Shown here piece after piece: positions 22,569 to 33,863 of a DNA stretch of 47,239 nucleotides. The stretch is from Parasitella parasitica (taxonomy: Eukaryota > Mucoromycota > Mucoromycetes > Mucorales > Mucoraceae): positions 78,449-125,687 of the forward strand of contig MU619278.1 of NCBI GenBank assembly GCA_025201805.1, given 5' to 3'. The notes beneath the pieces were generated by a model. That model made no database searches, had not been told where the DNA came from, and worked only from the letters and a program-made list of their open reading frames with translations. A program made the translations under genes and the position numbers. Positions within the stretch are counted from its first letter, which is position 1, and the number at the start of each line of letters is the position of its first letter.

Positions 22569-22665
22569 TCCAAGTCACTACGCCGACTTCTTGGGAAAGT
22601 TATCCATCTACTTGCTTTGACACGTTGTTTATATTTTTTTTTTTTGACTATCATCAAAATCAAAC

Positions 22666-24327
22666 ATGCCTGGTCTTTATATGCTTGATTATGGAGCAGG
22701 AAATGTTCGCAGTTTAGTGAACGCTATCAATCATCTGGGCTACGACATCACCTTTGTCAAAGAACCATCCGATATTGCCCTTGCTGATAAACTTATTTTT
22801 CCTGGCGTAGGAGATTTTGGGTTTGCTATGCGTGCTTTGCGCACAAAGGGTTACGCTGAGCCTTTGAAAGCTTATATTGCATCTGGAAAACCGTTTATGG
22901 GTATCTGCGTTGGCATGCAAACACTATTTGAAGGTTCTTCCGAGAGCGATGAACCTGGCTTGGGGGTCATCCCGGGCAAGACGATTCTATTTGACAACTC
23001 AACAAAGGCAGTTCCTCACATGGGCTGGAACCACACACAACTTTTGAAAGAACAACCCGATGGATCGGTAGGAGGACAGTCTGTCAATTACGACATTGAT
23101 CAAGACAAAGTGTACTACTTTGTCCACTCATACGGCGCACGCTATTCTGAGAAAAATAAGGATTGGGTTTTGGCTACTACACAATATGGCGACGAAGTCT
23201 TTATTTCTGCTGTTCAAAAGGGTAATGTTTTCGCCACTCAATTCCACCCGGAAAAGAGTGGCTACGCTGGCCTCAATCTCCTGAAGTCCTTCATTTCAGG
23301 CACTGGCCTAGTCGACGAAAAGACAGTGACATGCAAACCCCCCACCAAGCTTGAACAAGACACATTTAATAGACGTATCATTGCTTGTTTGGATGTTCGT
23401 GCCAACGACAGCGGTGATTTGGTTGTTACCAAGGGCGATCAATATGATGTCCGTGAGACTGAAGGCGGCAATGACGTTCGCAATTTGGGTAAACCGGTCG
23501 AATTGGCCAAGCGTTACTTTGACGAAGGTGCTGACGAGATCACCTTTTTGAATATCACAAGTTTCCGCAACTGTCCCTTGGGGGATACGCCTATGCTGGA
23601 AGTTTTGAAACGTACATCTGAAAGCGTCTTTGTGCCTTTGACTATTGGTGGTGGAATCCGTGATGTTACTGATCCTGATGGCACTGTTCACCCTGCCTTT
23701 GAAGTTGCTGGCGAGTACTTTCGCTCTGGTGCTGATAAGGTATCTATTGGCAGTGATGCTGTCTACTGCGCAGAGAACTTTATTGCTAGTGGCGGCAAGA
23801 AGAATGGCACAACTGCCATTGAGACAATTGCTGAGGCGTACGGCTCCCAAGCGGTTGTCATCTCTGTCGATCCTCGTCGTGTGTATGTCAAAGATCCCAA
23901 TGATACCCCTCATAGCACCGTCAAGAACTCTATCCTAGGACCTAATGGCGAGCAGTATTGTTGGTATCAATGTACTGTCAAGGGTGGCCGCGAAGGCCGT
24001 GATTTAGATGTGATTCAATTAGTCACCGCCTGTGAACAGCTTGGAGCTGGTGAAATCTTGTTAAATTGTATGGATCGTGATGGCACCAATTCTGGTTTTG
24101 AGCTGGAGCTTATTAATTCAGTAAAGAAGGCAGTAAAGATTCCTGTTATTGCTTCCAGCGGTGCAGGTCGCGTCGAAGATTTTGTTGAAGTCTTTGAAAA
24201 GACGGGTGTTGAAGCTGCGCTGGCTGCTGGTATTTTCCATCGGCATGAAGTGCCTCTTCAAGATGTCAAAAGGTTTGTGAAGGGATCTGGTATTGCAGTT
24301 AGACCTATTGATACGACCACTTTGTAA
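22666..24327 (+). CDS. HIS7: Imidazole glycerol phosphate synthase, HisHF fusion
   Basis: Fifth step of histidine synthesis: glutamine amidotransfer and cyclisation of PRFAR to IGP plus AICAR. Single exon, 553 residues, normal for the fungal bifunctional enzyme. The amidotransferase half (1-215) has the GVGDFG oxyanion-side loop, nucleophile Cys81 in GICVGMQ, and His194/Glu196 in QFHPEKSG. The HisF half (about 233-553) starts [15 protein letters not shown] (catalytic Asp) and contains [11 protein letters not shown], the inserted fungal segment, [14 protein letters not shown] (second catalytic Asp) and [13 protein letters not shown]. It ends after a basic strand, GIAVRPID. The ATG follows a T tract, and two Gcn4-type boxes lie upstream. 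GC content is higher than its surroundings, as for a well-expressed gene. Confidence 0.98.
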   Translation: MPGLYMLDYGAGNVRSLVNAINHLGYDITFVKEPSDIALADKLIFPGVGDFGFAMRALRTKGYAEPLKAYIASGKPFMGICVGMQTLFEGSSESDEPGLGVIPGKTILFDNSTKAVPHMGWNHTQLLKEQPDGSVGGQSVNYDIDQDKVYYFVHSYGARYSEKNKDWVLATTQYGDEVFISAVQKGNVFATQFHPEKSGYAGLNLLKSFISGTGLVDEKTVTCKPPTKLEQDTFNRRIIACLDVRANDSGDLVVTKGDQYDVRETEGGNDVRNLGKPVELAKRYFDEGADEITFLNITSFRNCPLGDTPMLEVLKRTSESVFVPLTIGGGIRDVTDPDGTVHPAFEVAGEYFRSGADKVSIGSDAVYCAENFIASGGKKNGTTAIETIAEAYGSQAVVISVDPRRVYVKDPNDTPHSTVKNSILGPNGEQYCWYQCTVKGGREGRDLDVIQLVTACEQLGAGEILLNCMDRDGTNSGFELELINSVKKAVKIPVIASSGAGRVEDFVEVFEKTGVEAALAAGIFHRHEVPLQDVKRFVKGSGIAVRPIDTTTL

Positions 24328-25025
24328 ATATATAAACATAAAATCAAAATGAGCGACGTCTCCTTACTACTACTATCATTATAACCGTTGTTACTAGTAT
24401 CCGTATTTCACCTTTTTGCATGATTTATCATGAGCACGCGTCAATTAAACGAATTAGACAAAATAAGACCGAGAAAAAGTGGCATCAGGGGCATATTCCA
24501 GAATCCATAGCATATGCCATGCCGTTTTATGGATCCTTGAAAGTTCTTTTTATAAACTGTATTACTCTGATGCAACACATTTCATTATACGACAATGAAA
24601 ACATACACTCTTTTTTAAGGGGTAATAACTCTTGCACTAGAGTCATTGTGCATGACGATGTAGACATTCTTGTCGAATCATTGGAGTTGAAACAAACATC
24701 TTGAAGATTGAAATGCCTGCTATCAGAAATCAAATGTTGGATAGAGCCACTAGCAGGCAGGAGGTGGCATTTTGATTCTCTTTATTTGGAGTTGTAAGAG
24801 TAATCTTAAGGTTTTGCAGGAGGGAAGGAGTTGCAGACGCACCAGGCAGCTTTCTATTTTGAGTCACCTACCAAGTGTATTTCACTTGTGTGACGCTCTA
24901 GTCACCACGTTCTTGTCCGTATATCAGCAACAAGTATACATTAAGTCCCTTGGTTCCTAGATCCTTTCCTTCTTTCTTTCCTTTTCTTCTTTGTTATTTT
25001 GACCATTTATTTATAAATTGAATAA
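24328..25025. other. Spacer between HIS7 and the Num1-like gene
   Basis: About 700 bp. A 94-residue plus frame at 24420-24704 has no recognised content. The CT-rich stretch at 24960-24995 before the next ATG looks like a promoter pyrimidine tract. Confidence 0.45.
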
Positions 25026-28000
25026 ATGTCAAAACCATTATCAGCTAGTCTGTCAGAGACAATGTCGAAACAGAGAAGGCCAATATCCTTCTCAGGAATG
25101 AATGTGAACCAAGTAAAACTTGAATTAGCAGCACAACTGGAAGACAAGGAAAAGTTACTGGGAAAGAACGGCACAAGCCAGATCAGTAGGAATGCCCTCA
25201 TAAAACAAGCTGATGTTATCAGAAGGGAATTGTTGGATTTGAATCAGTATGAACAGCAAGATGAGCTGCCTGACGACATTAGATCCAAATTGGAAGGTTT
25301 AGCTAACGAAGTGCAATCTTTAAAGAGCTCCAAGGCAAGAGAAAGCAGCGCAATCTTTTTTTTTTCTTCTTCTTTTTTTCAACCATCTGATCTAATTAAT
25401 TTTGTATAGTCAACTAGTTTGCACGATAAAAACATAAATTCCTCTCCTCTGTTATTACCTCCTGCTCCAACCAATTCTTCACCTTCAAAGCAGCGCACAA
25501 AGATAGCAAATGGAAATAGACGAAATCCTGATATTGAATTCGCAACCGAAATTGGCCAGGGATTGCTGATTGAAGTGCGGAAACTTCAGGTAAACATCCA
25601 AGAAAAAGACGAAACAATCAAGCAACTCGAGCTCGCATTAGCTGACAGAGAGAGGAATCAAGAAACATCTCAAAGACAGTTGAGGCAAAGAGAAAAAATT
25701 GAAGGTATATGTTTTGTTTAAACAGGGACAACACGCAGAGAAATTCAACATTCTTCATATGAAATAGAGAGATTAACGGAGGAAAACTGGAATCTTGAAG
25801 TTGCAAACCAAGAGCTTCGTGCACATTTATCAGACTCTAATCAATCTGTGACCAAACACAACTCCGAGTTCAGCAGATTGACTAAGCAGCTGAAGGTCCA
25901 ATCTGAACAAATCGATATCATGAAAGCTCAAGAGGAGAAGAATGCATCTGTTGTGGAAGCAATGAAGGCTCGCCATGAACAAGAGACATACCAGCTTCGG
26001 CGACATGCAGCGAGTGCACAGCGTGACAATTCTCAACTACAAAAGCAAGTGGAAACACTCAACACAGAGCTCAAGATCTGCAAGGCAAAGTTGTCTATCA
26101 AGTTGGCTACAACTTTACGTGCTGCTGAAGACATGACAACTATTGAACCAAACTCTGGAGCTGTACAAGATCAGGATTCGGAATCTGATCAAGGCAATAG
26201 CGCAACGCCTGCTACCGCCGCTTCACCGCAATCTCGTAATCAGGCCATGGAGACTGAAACATTGAAGCAATCCTTAGCTCATGCACATCGAATCATCTCG
26301 AATCTCAGAAGTTCTTACCATAAAGAAAAGCTGGAGAAATTTGAAATTAAAAAGATGTTATCAGACAGCCAAGAAACCATTGAACAAATGAGCAAGGAAA
26401 TGACTAGTTGGAATACCAATAACGCCATCTCCCTAGAAAGTGGTGGCCATGGTCGTACAAAGGCAAATGGCAAAAAGAAGCCCTTGACTAAAAAGAGAAG
26501 AGGTGGCGTGGCTAGACAACCAAGGGGTCTCTGTCCTAACGAATCAGATACAGATCAACAACCTGAGCTGAATGAGGAGGAGAACGACCAAGAGGAGGAA
26601 ATGCCAGTTGATAGTGAAGATGAAAGTGGCGAGGATGATTCAATGAGTTATTTTGGAAACGCTGCTGGAAATACATTAGATAGCATATTTGCCAACAGCA
26701 CTCCATTTGCTTCAATTGCCATGAAACCATTATCCTCAGAACTGGAAGCCAAGGTTCAAGTCATTGATGTAGGCATCAATACGGACCATATAGAATTTGC
26801 AACATGCAGCCATAGCCATTCTTCTGAGTCATTATCGTCACCTTCGGCCTTGATGGTTTCATCGTCATTACCTGTCAATGTTGAACACCAAGAAGAAGCT
26901 GGTGATACACGTTCTGACTCCTTTGTAGTACAAGACAGAAATGTTCCTCATGTTGATAATCAGGAGGCGTCTGCGGCGGCAACAATCAATCAAGTTGACA
27001 AAGCAGAGAATGTCACAGCGAAAGGGATTATTTCTCAGCCCGACGAATCTGACGGTGTACCCATCCAGCACAGCAATACAAAGGAGAGCCTGACAGAAGA
27101 GTACGTTCAGAGACAAATATCAAACGTCCTAATCAAGGAGAGACAAGAAATAGCTCAACGTGCAGAGGCTATTCTTTCTCCTGAACAGATAGAGATATTA
27201 TTACCTAATCACAATCAATCGCAATCAAATTCCGCATCGAGATCAACCCAAAACACATCCAAATCGACTCCTGAACAGCATGCTAAAACGCAACTAATAC
27301 CCAAATCTGACGTAGACAAGATGATTGAGACGGCCATATTGGAGAAGACAGTGGACATGGTCCATAAATCTGAAGTGGAGGAATTGATTAAACAATCAGT
27401 ACGCGAAGAAAGAACAAAACTAGAAGAGCACGCGGCTGCGAATATGATACCCAAGACCGAGGTCGATGCCATGATTTGCGCAGCCACAGAAAAGGCAAAT
27501 ACTGCCGCCGCAGAGACACAAAAGAACATGGTTTCCAAGGCCGAGGTCAATAATTTGATTCAAGAGGCTCGCAAAGAGTCTATCGTTGAAGCGCAAAAGA
27601 ATATGGTAACCAAAACTGAAGCAGACACGTTGGCCCTGGCTGCTGTGGCCTTAGCGACGGAAAAATTGATCAAAAAGAAGGCTGAAGAGAAAGATGCGTT
27701 AGTGTCTGAGATGATTTCAAAGGAAGAGGCGCAAGATATGGTGCAACAAGCATCGTTGGCCGAAAAGAGAAAGGTTAAAGAGCAAGTTGACATGGCATTG
27801 GACAAGCAGAGGTCTGAGTTCGAGCTCATCAAGAAGTCTGAAATCGAGAAAATGGAAACAGTCAATGCAGCAATGTTGGAGAAAGTGAAGGCAGACATGG
27901 ATGCTGTCAAAAAGACCGAATTGGACAAATTGATACTAGAGCTAGAAGCTCGCAAAGATGCAGATTTAGACGATCACAAACGAAAATTCGATAGCTTGAA

Positions 28001-29939
28001 GGCAGACGAATTGGAAAAGCAAAGATTAGATCTACAAGCAACCATGCAAGCTAAACTAGATGAACAGAAGCAAGAAATTGAGTCGAGAATTGCCGAAATC
28101 GAACAGCAAAAGGAAGAGGCAACCAATATCAAACAAGCAGAAATTGACGCTTTAAGTAAAACAATTGAAGCCTATAAGAAAGAGTCTGAAGAAACAGTGC
28201 AAAGAATCAAGACAATGCTAACAAAAGATAGCGCAAACGTTCTTGTTAAGCGTGCGGTAGCTGACGCAGTAGAAGCTGCTGAGAAGAAGCATTCTGAAGC
28301 TATGGCGGGCATGATTTCGAGAGAGTTTGCTCTTCGTATGGCCCAAGATGAAGTAGCGAAATCACTAAAAGCCGAAAGAGAAGAAGTCGAGGCAATGCAA
28401 ATGATATCCAAGGCAGAAGCCGAAGCCCTAGCCAAGGTTGCTGCTGCAGACGCAATCGTTAAGGAGCGCCAGACAATGGCTGCTCGTGAAAAGGAATTGA
28501 TTACCAAGGAAGAGGCCGATGCATTGGCTGAATCTGCTGCAAGAGAAGCTGCTGATAAAGAGAGGGCAGAGTCTGCTTTGATCTTGGCTAAAGAAAGAAA
28601 GGCAATGCGTGAAAAAGAAGATCGCATGGTTTACAAGGAGGAAGCTGAACAAAACAGCAAAGAAGCAGTTCGAATTGCATTATTGGAGCACGAAAAGAAA
28701 AAGTCTAAAGAAGCTTCCATTGCAATGAACAATGTGAATCCTGTAGCCTCAAGATTTGCGTCCCAAGAGCAAATAGAAGCACCTAAATCGATTGAACGTT
28801 CAGTATCTACGTCAAGATTAGGTCTTCCTTCTGTCAACGTATCACCATCGCCCTCTGTATCTACACCTGCTAGCACAAGTCGTAAATTAAAGCTATCAGC
28901 CTCAGTATCTTCATTAAGATTAGGCTCTGGAAGAAAGGAAAACAATATCCAAAAGAGCCAACGTCCCAGCACCGATAACACTGGCAATTCATTTGGCAGC
29001 TTCCGTATTTTAGAGAATACCAAATATACCTCTCACCGTCTTCAGTCAAGATCATCTATTAGTCTACGAGAGCTCTCGAATAAGCAACATTCTTCGACAT
29101 CTATCTCTACAATGTCTTCTGCTGATGATAATCAAACGTCTATTAGTAGAATTCATATGCCTATGAGGTCTGATGAGAGCTTTAGCGGCTTCTCTACTAA
29201 TGGAGGTACAGATGTTGAAGTTATTTCTGCTATTACACAAACTATGATTGGCGAATGGATGTCAAAGCATACTCGTCGTTATGTGGGTGGTGGAATATCC
29301 GAAAATAAGCACAAAAGATTCTTCTGGGTCCACCCTTATACTGGCACTCTGTATTGGAGTTCGGTAGAACCAGGCTACGAAGGAAATGGAGCCAAGGCTA
29401 AGAGTGGTAAGTATAGAGGTTGGGATTTGATTAATCAATAGTTAACAAACTTTGTAATCTCCAGCCTTCATTGGATCTGTATCTGGTGTACCAAGTAATG
29501 ATAATTCTGGAGGGTCTCCTATGAGCTTGTTGATCCGCACTCCCAAGAGAGATATTAAAATAACCGCACCATCATTAGAGCGACATGAACTGTGGCTGAA
29601 GGTAAACTATCAGAATCGAAACCATGAGATTACGATCGATGCTAACTACGATGATAGTCTTTAACTTTCTTATTACACCGACCATACGATACCAACAATC
29701 AAATATTAGAGGAACCACGATTTACATCAGATAGCGGCGTTGAACATGCTGGACATCAACAATCAACTAACTCGGCAACAATCGATTCAAGGGCTTCCGA
29801 AAGAAGCCTTCCTCAAATGACGGATGTTACTCAGTATGATTCAGATGATTCAGAGGACATGGTAAATATCAGACAATGCTGTGATGGTAAACACGATGTC
29901 TCGACTCTTTCGCGCGGGCTCCATCATCACCATCATTAG
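25026..29939 (+). CDS. Num1/ApsA/Mcp5-type cortical anchor (coiled coil + PH domain)
   Basis: Proteins of this type sit at the plasma membrane and hold dynein or mitochondria for nuclear positioning. Exons: 25026..25334, 25410..25704, 25768..29406, 29465..29601, 29658..29939; 1553 residues. Residues 1-200 hold helices and a Ser/Pro linker. A coiled coil runs from about 205, with an acidic stretch (NEEENDQEEEMPVDSEDE) near 450. From about 710 to 1165 a repeated motif of the type MISKEEAxxLxxxA recurs at least ten times. Then comes a Ser-rich linker, and a Mcp5-type PH domain at about 1358-1462: QTMIGEWMSKHTRR, GGGISENKHKRFFWVHPYTGTLYW, ending HELWLKSLTFLL. The last two exons are needed to complete the PH domain. 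The tail ends in five His. The first intron uses a GC donor. The PH signature makes the family call firm; the cargo anchored is not deducible. Confidence 0.92.
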
Positions 29940-31244
29940 TAAATAATATATATACACCTTTTAAAAAAAGTATGCTACATACATCTATCAATAAAAAAAA
30001 ACTGTCTTTTTCAGTTGCAAATTCTACAAAAGAAATATTTTCAACCCAAACTTTATATAAAATGTAAAATGCTCATGTAAATCAAGAGCCTCAACAACAA
30101 AGGCTTCAAATTGTCATAAATCTACTGCCTAATCGTCTGCTAGATAAGCTCACTGATGCAGACATATAGAACAGAATACAACTGCTTGTTTCATCTTAAC
30201 TCACGGCCTCTTATTAGTAAGATTTGCTTCTCTTGAAACCTAAATGATACAACAACTATGGTTAATTCCTCAACAAAGCAGGTGCACAACGTTTAATTCA
30301 CCAAGAGGTCTTGTTGCTATAAACCTCATTATACTATCATAAAGAGAAACCTCAGCTTGATAACAATTGTCATTTTAAAGCTTTTTCAAATACTTTTTCA
30401 TTTCGTAGTTTACTACTCACGAACGATCAGGCTCTTTTGTTTATAATTTATGAGCACTTTGCGCTTATTATTCAATTTTTCTATATATCGTTGTGATTCT
30501 ATACATTTATCAACGCTAAATAAATATGTATTTTACCTGCACCATACGTAGAAATATTTGAAGTTGTCGTCTGTGATGCAAGATATGAATAATAGCACTT
30601 GTATGCGCATTTTCGTGATATTTGAAGAGTGGAGTGCTTTAAGGAAAAATATTTAATTGGAAATAACAAGTGCAGTATGCATCAAGCATAAGGAGATTCC
30701 ATTCTGATAGTAGTGGTTTCGATGATGTATAGAGATTGAAGTGGAAGGGTGCTACTAATTGCTGCTGAACGAATTCTGATATTCTCCCTTTGCTTTGTAG
30801 TTTAACTGCATGTAAGGGGAAAAGAACCATGGTTTTTCTTTCAACTAATACAAGTTCAAATCTTTTTGTCTGATATAAATTCAACCACCATTTGCAAGTT
30901 AAGAGCAGCGCTATGCATGTCTGTTAGTATACAAATATGCGAAAATAAACCATTCGTCTATTTTGTTCGTAAAGTGCCCATCACGCTTTCTAAGCCCTGA
31001 TTCTATTGATGTTTACATCTCGTGCATTGTAACATTGCTTTTCTGTAGTGTATTTTAATGCAATGAGACAGCAGGAGGCCCTTTGTACATTTGTAAATTA
31101 TTTGATGGCCTCTCTATGACAACAAACAAAATGATCTTCAGCTGACATATTTGTACAAATAGCTAACAAAGCTTCAGATTTACTCGAATGCCTTTTTTTT
31201 TTATTTCAATTGTACAAACAAAACAAAAACCTGCGTTATCAAAT
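29940..31244. other. Intergenic spacer
   Basis: About 1.3 kb, strongly AT-rich. No frame above chance, no splice-supported exon, no tRNA. The minus frame 30639-30884 is unsupported. The last 60 bases before 31245 hold a T tract and CAAACAAAAC leader-like sequence typical of a fungal 5' UTR. Confidence 0.45.
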
Positions 31245-31454
31245 ATGAAGCTTAATTTGATAATATCTTTTGCATTTGCCCTACTTATTATGTCTATATC
31301 TGCTGCTCCCAGAGCAAGTGAAAAGCGAAGTACTCTGGGTGATAACACTGAAGTATTCACAGATTCAAAGGCTGGTACAGAACTTGCAGAGGAGGAAGAA
31401 CGTCCTGATGATGGCGATTTTGATTTTGATTTCCTTGAACACATTCTTAAATAA
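31245..31454 (+). CDS. Small secreted acidic peptide with Kex2-like site
   Basis: 69 residues, no family recognised. Residues 1-20 form a signal peptide (Lys at 3, then a hydrophobic core IISFAFALLIMSI and a small-residue cleavage site SAA). A dibasic KR follows about ten residues later (RASEKR), the form of a Kex2 processing site. The mature part of about 40 residues is very acidic (AEEEERPDD, then DFDFDF) and lacks cysteine. A longer frame from 31188 exists, but only the ATG at 31245 gives a proper signal peptide. Could be a secreted effector-like or signalling peptide precursor. Short length and lack of homology keep this uncertain. Confidence 0.6.
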   Translation: MKLNLIISFAFALLIMSISAAPRASEKRSTLGDNTEVFTDSKAGTELAEEEERPDDGDFDFDFLEHILK

Positions 31455-31534
31455 ACTGTGACTATATGCGTATGATTTTACTTTGAAAACTTAGAATAAA
31501 AAATGGGCATCTTTATCTTTGATAATATATAACA

Positions 31535-33054
31535 ATGTCTCTTCAAGAATGTTTAGAAGCACTAGTTGCAAATTCCAAGAAAGCATCGTCAATAGAGTTT
31601 AAGGAAAGCTCATCTGAAGTTTTGTCAGATCTAATAACACGTAAACGAAAGCTAATAAGAGAACCTGAAGCACATGAGTTGAAGCTTCAAGCTCTTTGTG
31701 CCGGTGATTTCACTACAACAAAGTACATTACTGATTAAGAAGCTAAAAACTCTAGTATTTGGATGATTCACATTTAAAATAGATTAAAGCACGATTTATT
31801 CAAAACTACTCCTAATCGACCAAACACAAAAAGGCAAGAGATCGAGAAAATTTTGAAAGCTGCAAACGCCTTGAATCAGATTAGGTAAATATCTGGGATG
31901 TGTGTAGTTTGAAAGCACACTTTACTCATTAATTACATTTAGCAACATACCAGAAATGAAGATGAGGATCGAAGAATTAGCACATATCCACGAAGAGCGA
32001 CAAACTAACCTTGATTATCTGTATGAGGCTTCCGCAAAGGTAACGCATCAGGTTAACAGATGCTCAGCAAAGATACTTACGATTCATAGTATGATGCAGA
32101 GATAAAACAATTTAAAGAAAACGAGGCCGTTCCGATGGATATTGACGATGACTTTGGTGACTACGATGACAGTGTCATTCGTGATGAAACACGAAAGGTT
32201 GAAAGATTGAATCAGGAATTGGAAGAGAAAAAGACAAAGAGAAAAGTGATCCAGCAAAAGAAACAAGAGCAACTCGATATCCGAGATTCGTTGGACGAAC
32301 TGCAGCAAAAAATAAGAGCATCCATGACGAATAAGACAAACGAAGGATTAAGTTTACTGGAAAACCGAATACTCGAAGAGAAGCAGAAAATCCAAGAACT
32401 AGGTAAGACGATCAAGGTACGGCACCCAAATTTGTAGTTTGACATCAAGCAGATCTACAGATAAAAGCTCTTGATGAAGTCAGTTCAATAACCCCACACC
32501 CTCAGCCGACGTTTAAAATTCGAGAATTAAGTGTAGGGTTTAAAGCGCGAATCGATAGGCTACTTCATTCCAGCCTTCAAGAAGAAACTACAACCGATTT
32601 AAATGATCTCTCTCGATTATTCGCGTCTATTCAAAAGGAAATACAGACGCAATTAGCTCATTTAAAACAGGTGGAGTCGAATGAAAGGCACGAACAGGCA
32701 GCTGGACTAGTTTATCTCAAAGTTTTGGATTTCATTCAACACCACAATGAAAAGAAGCATCATGTTATTCCCAATTTTGATCAATTCAGGACCATTTTCC
32801 CAAATTGCAGACTGACTGATACTGGTTTTCTCGAAATAAACAAGGAATCTAGAGTGCTGACATGGATTCTATCTAAGCTCAATGGCAATGGCAGATCGAT
32901 GCTTTGGACAGATTTGACTCGATTTGTACAGGAATTAGCAGAGAAACAAAACTATCCGGAACAAGAAGCCATACAGTGTATTCATAAACTGGTCGGCCTT
33001 GGACTTGCCGTTATTGATCGTTCTCAAAACGAAAGTGTAGTTAGACTACTATGA
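31535..33054 (+). CDS. Orphan coiled-coil protein with helical C-terminal domain
   Basis: Exons: 31535..31722, 31783..31884, 31943..32039, 32090..32416, 32461..33054; 435 residues. All four introns have standard ends; the last is only 44 nt, and earlier acceptors there lead to stops. The N-terminus (MSLQECLEALVANS) is helical. Residues 95-250 form coiled coils (KMRIEELAHIHEERQ; ERLNQELEEKKTKRK; RILEEKQKIQEL) with an acidic break DIDDDFGDYDD. The C-terminal 140 residues look globular and mixed helix/strand, like a winged-helix (VLTWILSKLNGNGR, then LGLAVIDRS). I do not recognise the family. The layout, a long coil followed by a small globular domain, recalls kinetochore or centromere subunits, but that is only an impression. 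Confidence 0.75.
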
Positions 33055-33863
33055 AACATACATAAAGGATCACAGTAGTTTTTCTTAAAAAAAATTCAAG
33101 ACTTCAGCTTTATGATATGTTACAATGGGTTTTCCTTACTTCCTCCCAAAATAAGACAAGCTTGTATTTATCATTCGATAATACAAAACTATATCAATAA
33201 TGTCTGAAAGTACACTTTTTAACGAATTTTAGCTGTTTCTAACTGCTGTCTGTCTTCATTTAAGCGTATGTTTGTTGTCAAATTTGAAAGTATTTGCGAC
33301 AGATGATGTTGACTATACGGCCGTCTATGCTGGTATCAGCAGTTTGGCGAGGAGGAGGATTGATAAAACAGCAATGTCTGAGGCATTCTTTGCACAGCAG
33401 GTACGAAGATGGGTATCGATAAAAGTTATTAGCTCACAAATATCTGTGTTTTTATTATAGAATATTATCTTCATATATAATGAGGTCTCTAGGCCGACAT
33501 TTTAACAAATACATGTGCTTGCAAACTGTTTGGTCTTTACAACCATATGATTTCATAACTTCATTTTGGAGATATAGAACCTTCTTGAGTTCGTTGGTTG
33601 GTAGGGCACGGAAATCAAAGGCAAACGACTTGAGTCATATCGAAGTTCATGGATGTCATTATTTTCAGCTTGTTTTAGGAGGAAACAAGGCTGTTCTTAC
33701 GATGAATAGTTTATTGATATTTCGCTGTAACCGTTTAGACTTCACATACGTCAACAAACGGCGGGATTTATGTGTGTTGCTGCTGAAATGCTTTATTTTC
33801 GGATCCTTTTAGTACAAGCTTTTTTCTTTCGTTTTTATTCCTGTTATTTATTTTACTTATCAA
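33055..33863. other. Spacer with a possible coding relic
   Basis: A plus-frame stretch at 33272-33400 reads LSNLKVFATDDVDYTAVYAG and continues SSLARRRIDKTAMSEAFFAQQ with natural-looking composition. It ends at a plausible donor (CAG/GTACGA, 33400) with an acceptor near 33460. No ATG start is found and the reading stops soon after the splice. A second frame at 33480-33812 follows. This may be a relic of a dispersed element, possibly TnpB/Fanzor-like, but that guess is weak. Confidence 0.3.

Larger units (their letters stand above)
20674..22665. other. Long spacer upstream of HIS7
   Basis: About 2 kb, AT-rich. The 115-residue minus frame at 21448-21795 (with PVCAYFWWIRNRQQ) has no recognised family and no supporting splice structure; it may be a remnant or chance. 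The region 22056-22241 is similar. The final 250 bases carry the HIS7 promoter elements listed separately. Confidence 0.45.

Noticed and set aside
23308-23913. 201-residue minus frame inside HIS7
   Set aside because: Antisense of a well-conserved enzyme; no domain of its own.
28172-29055. Long minus-strand open frames opposite the Num1-like exon
   Set aside because: They are antisense shadows created by the E/K/A-rich coil codons (Ser/Phe/Ala-rich translation).
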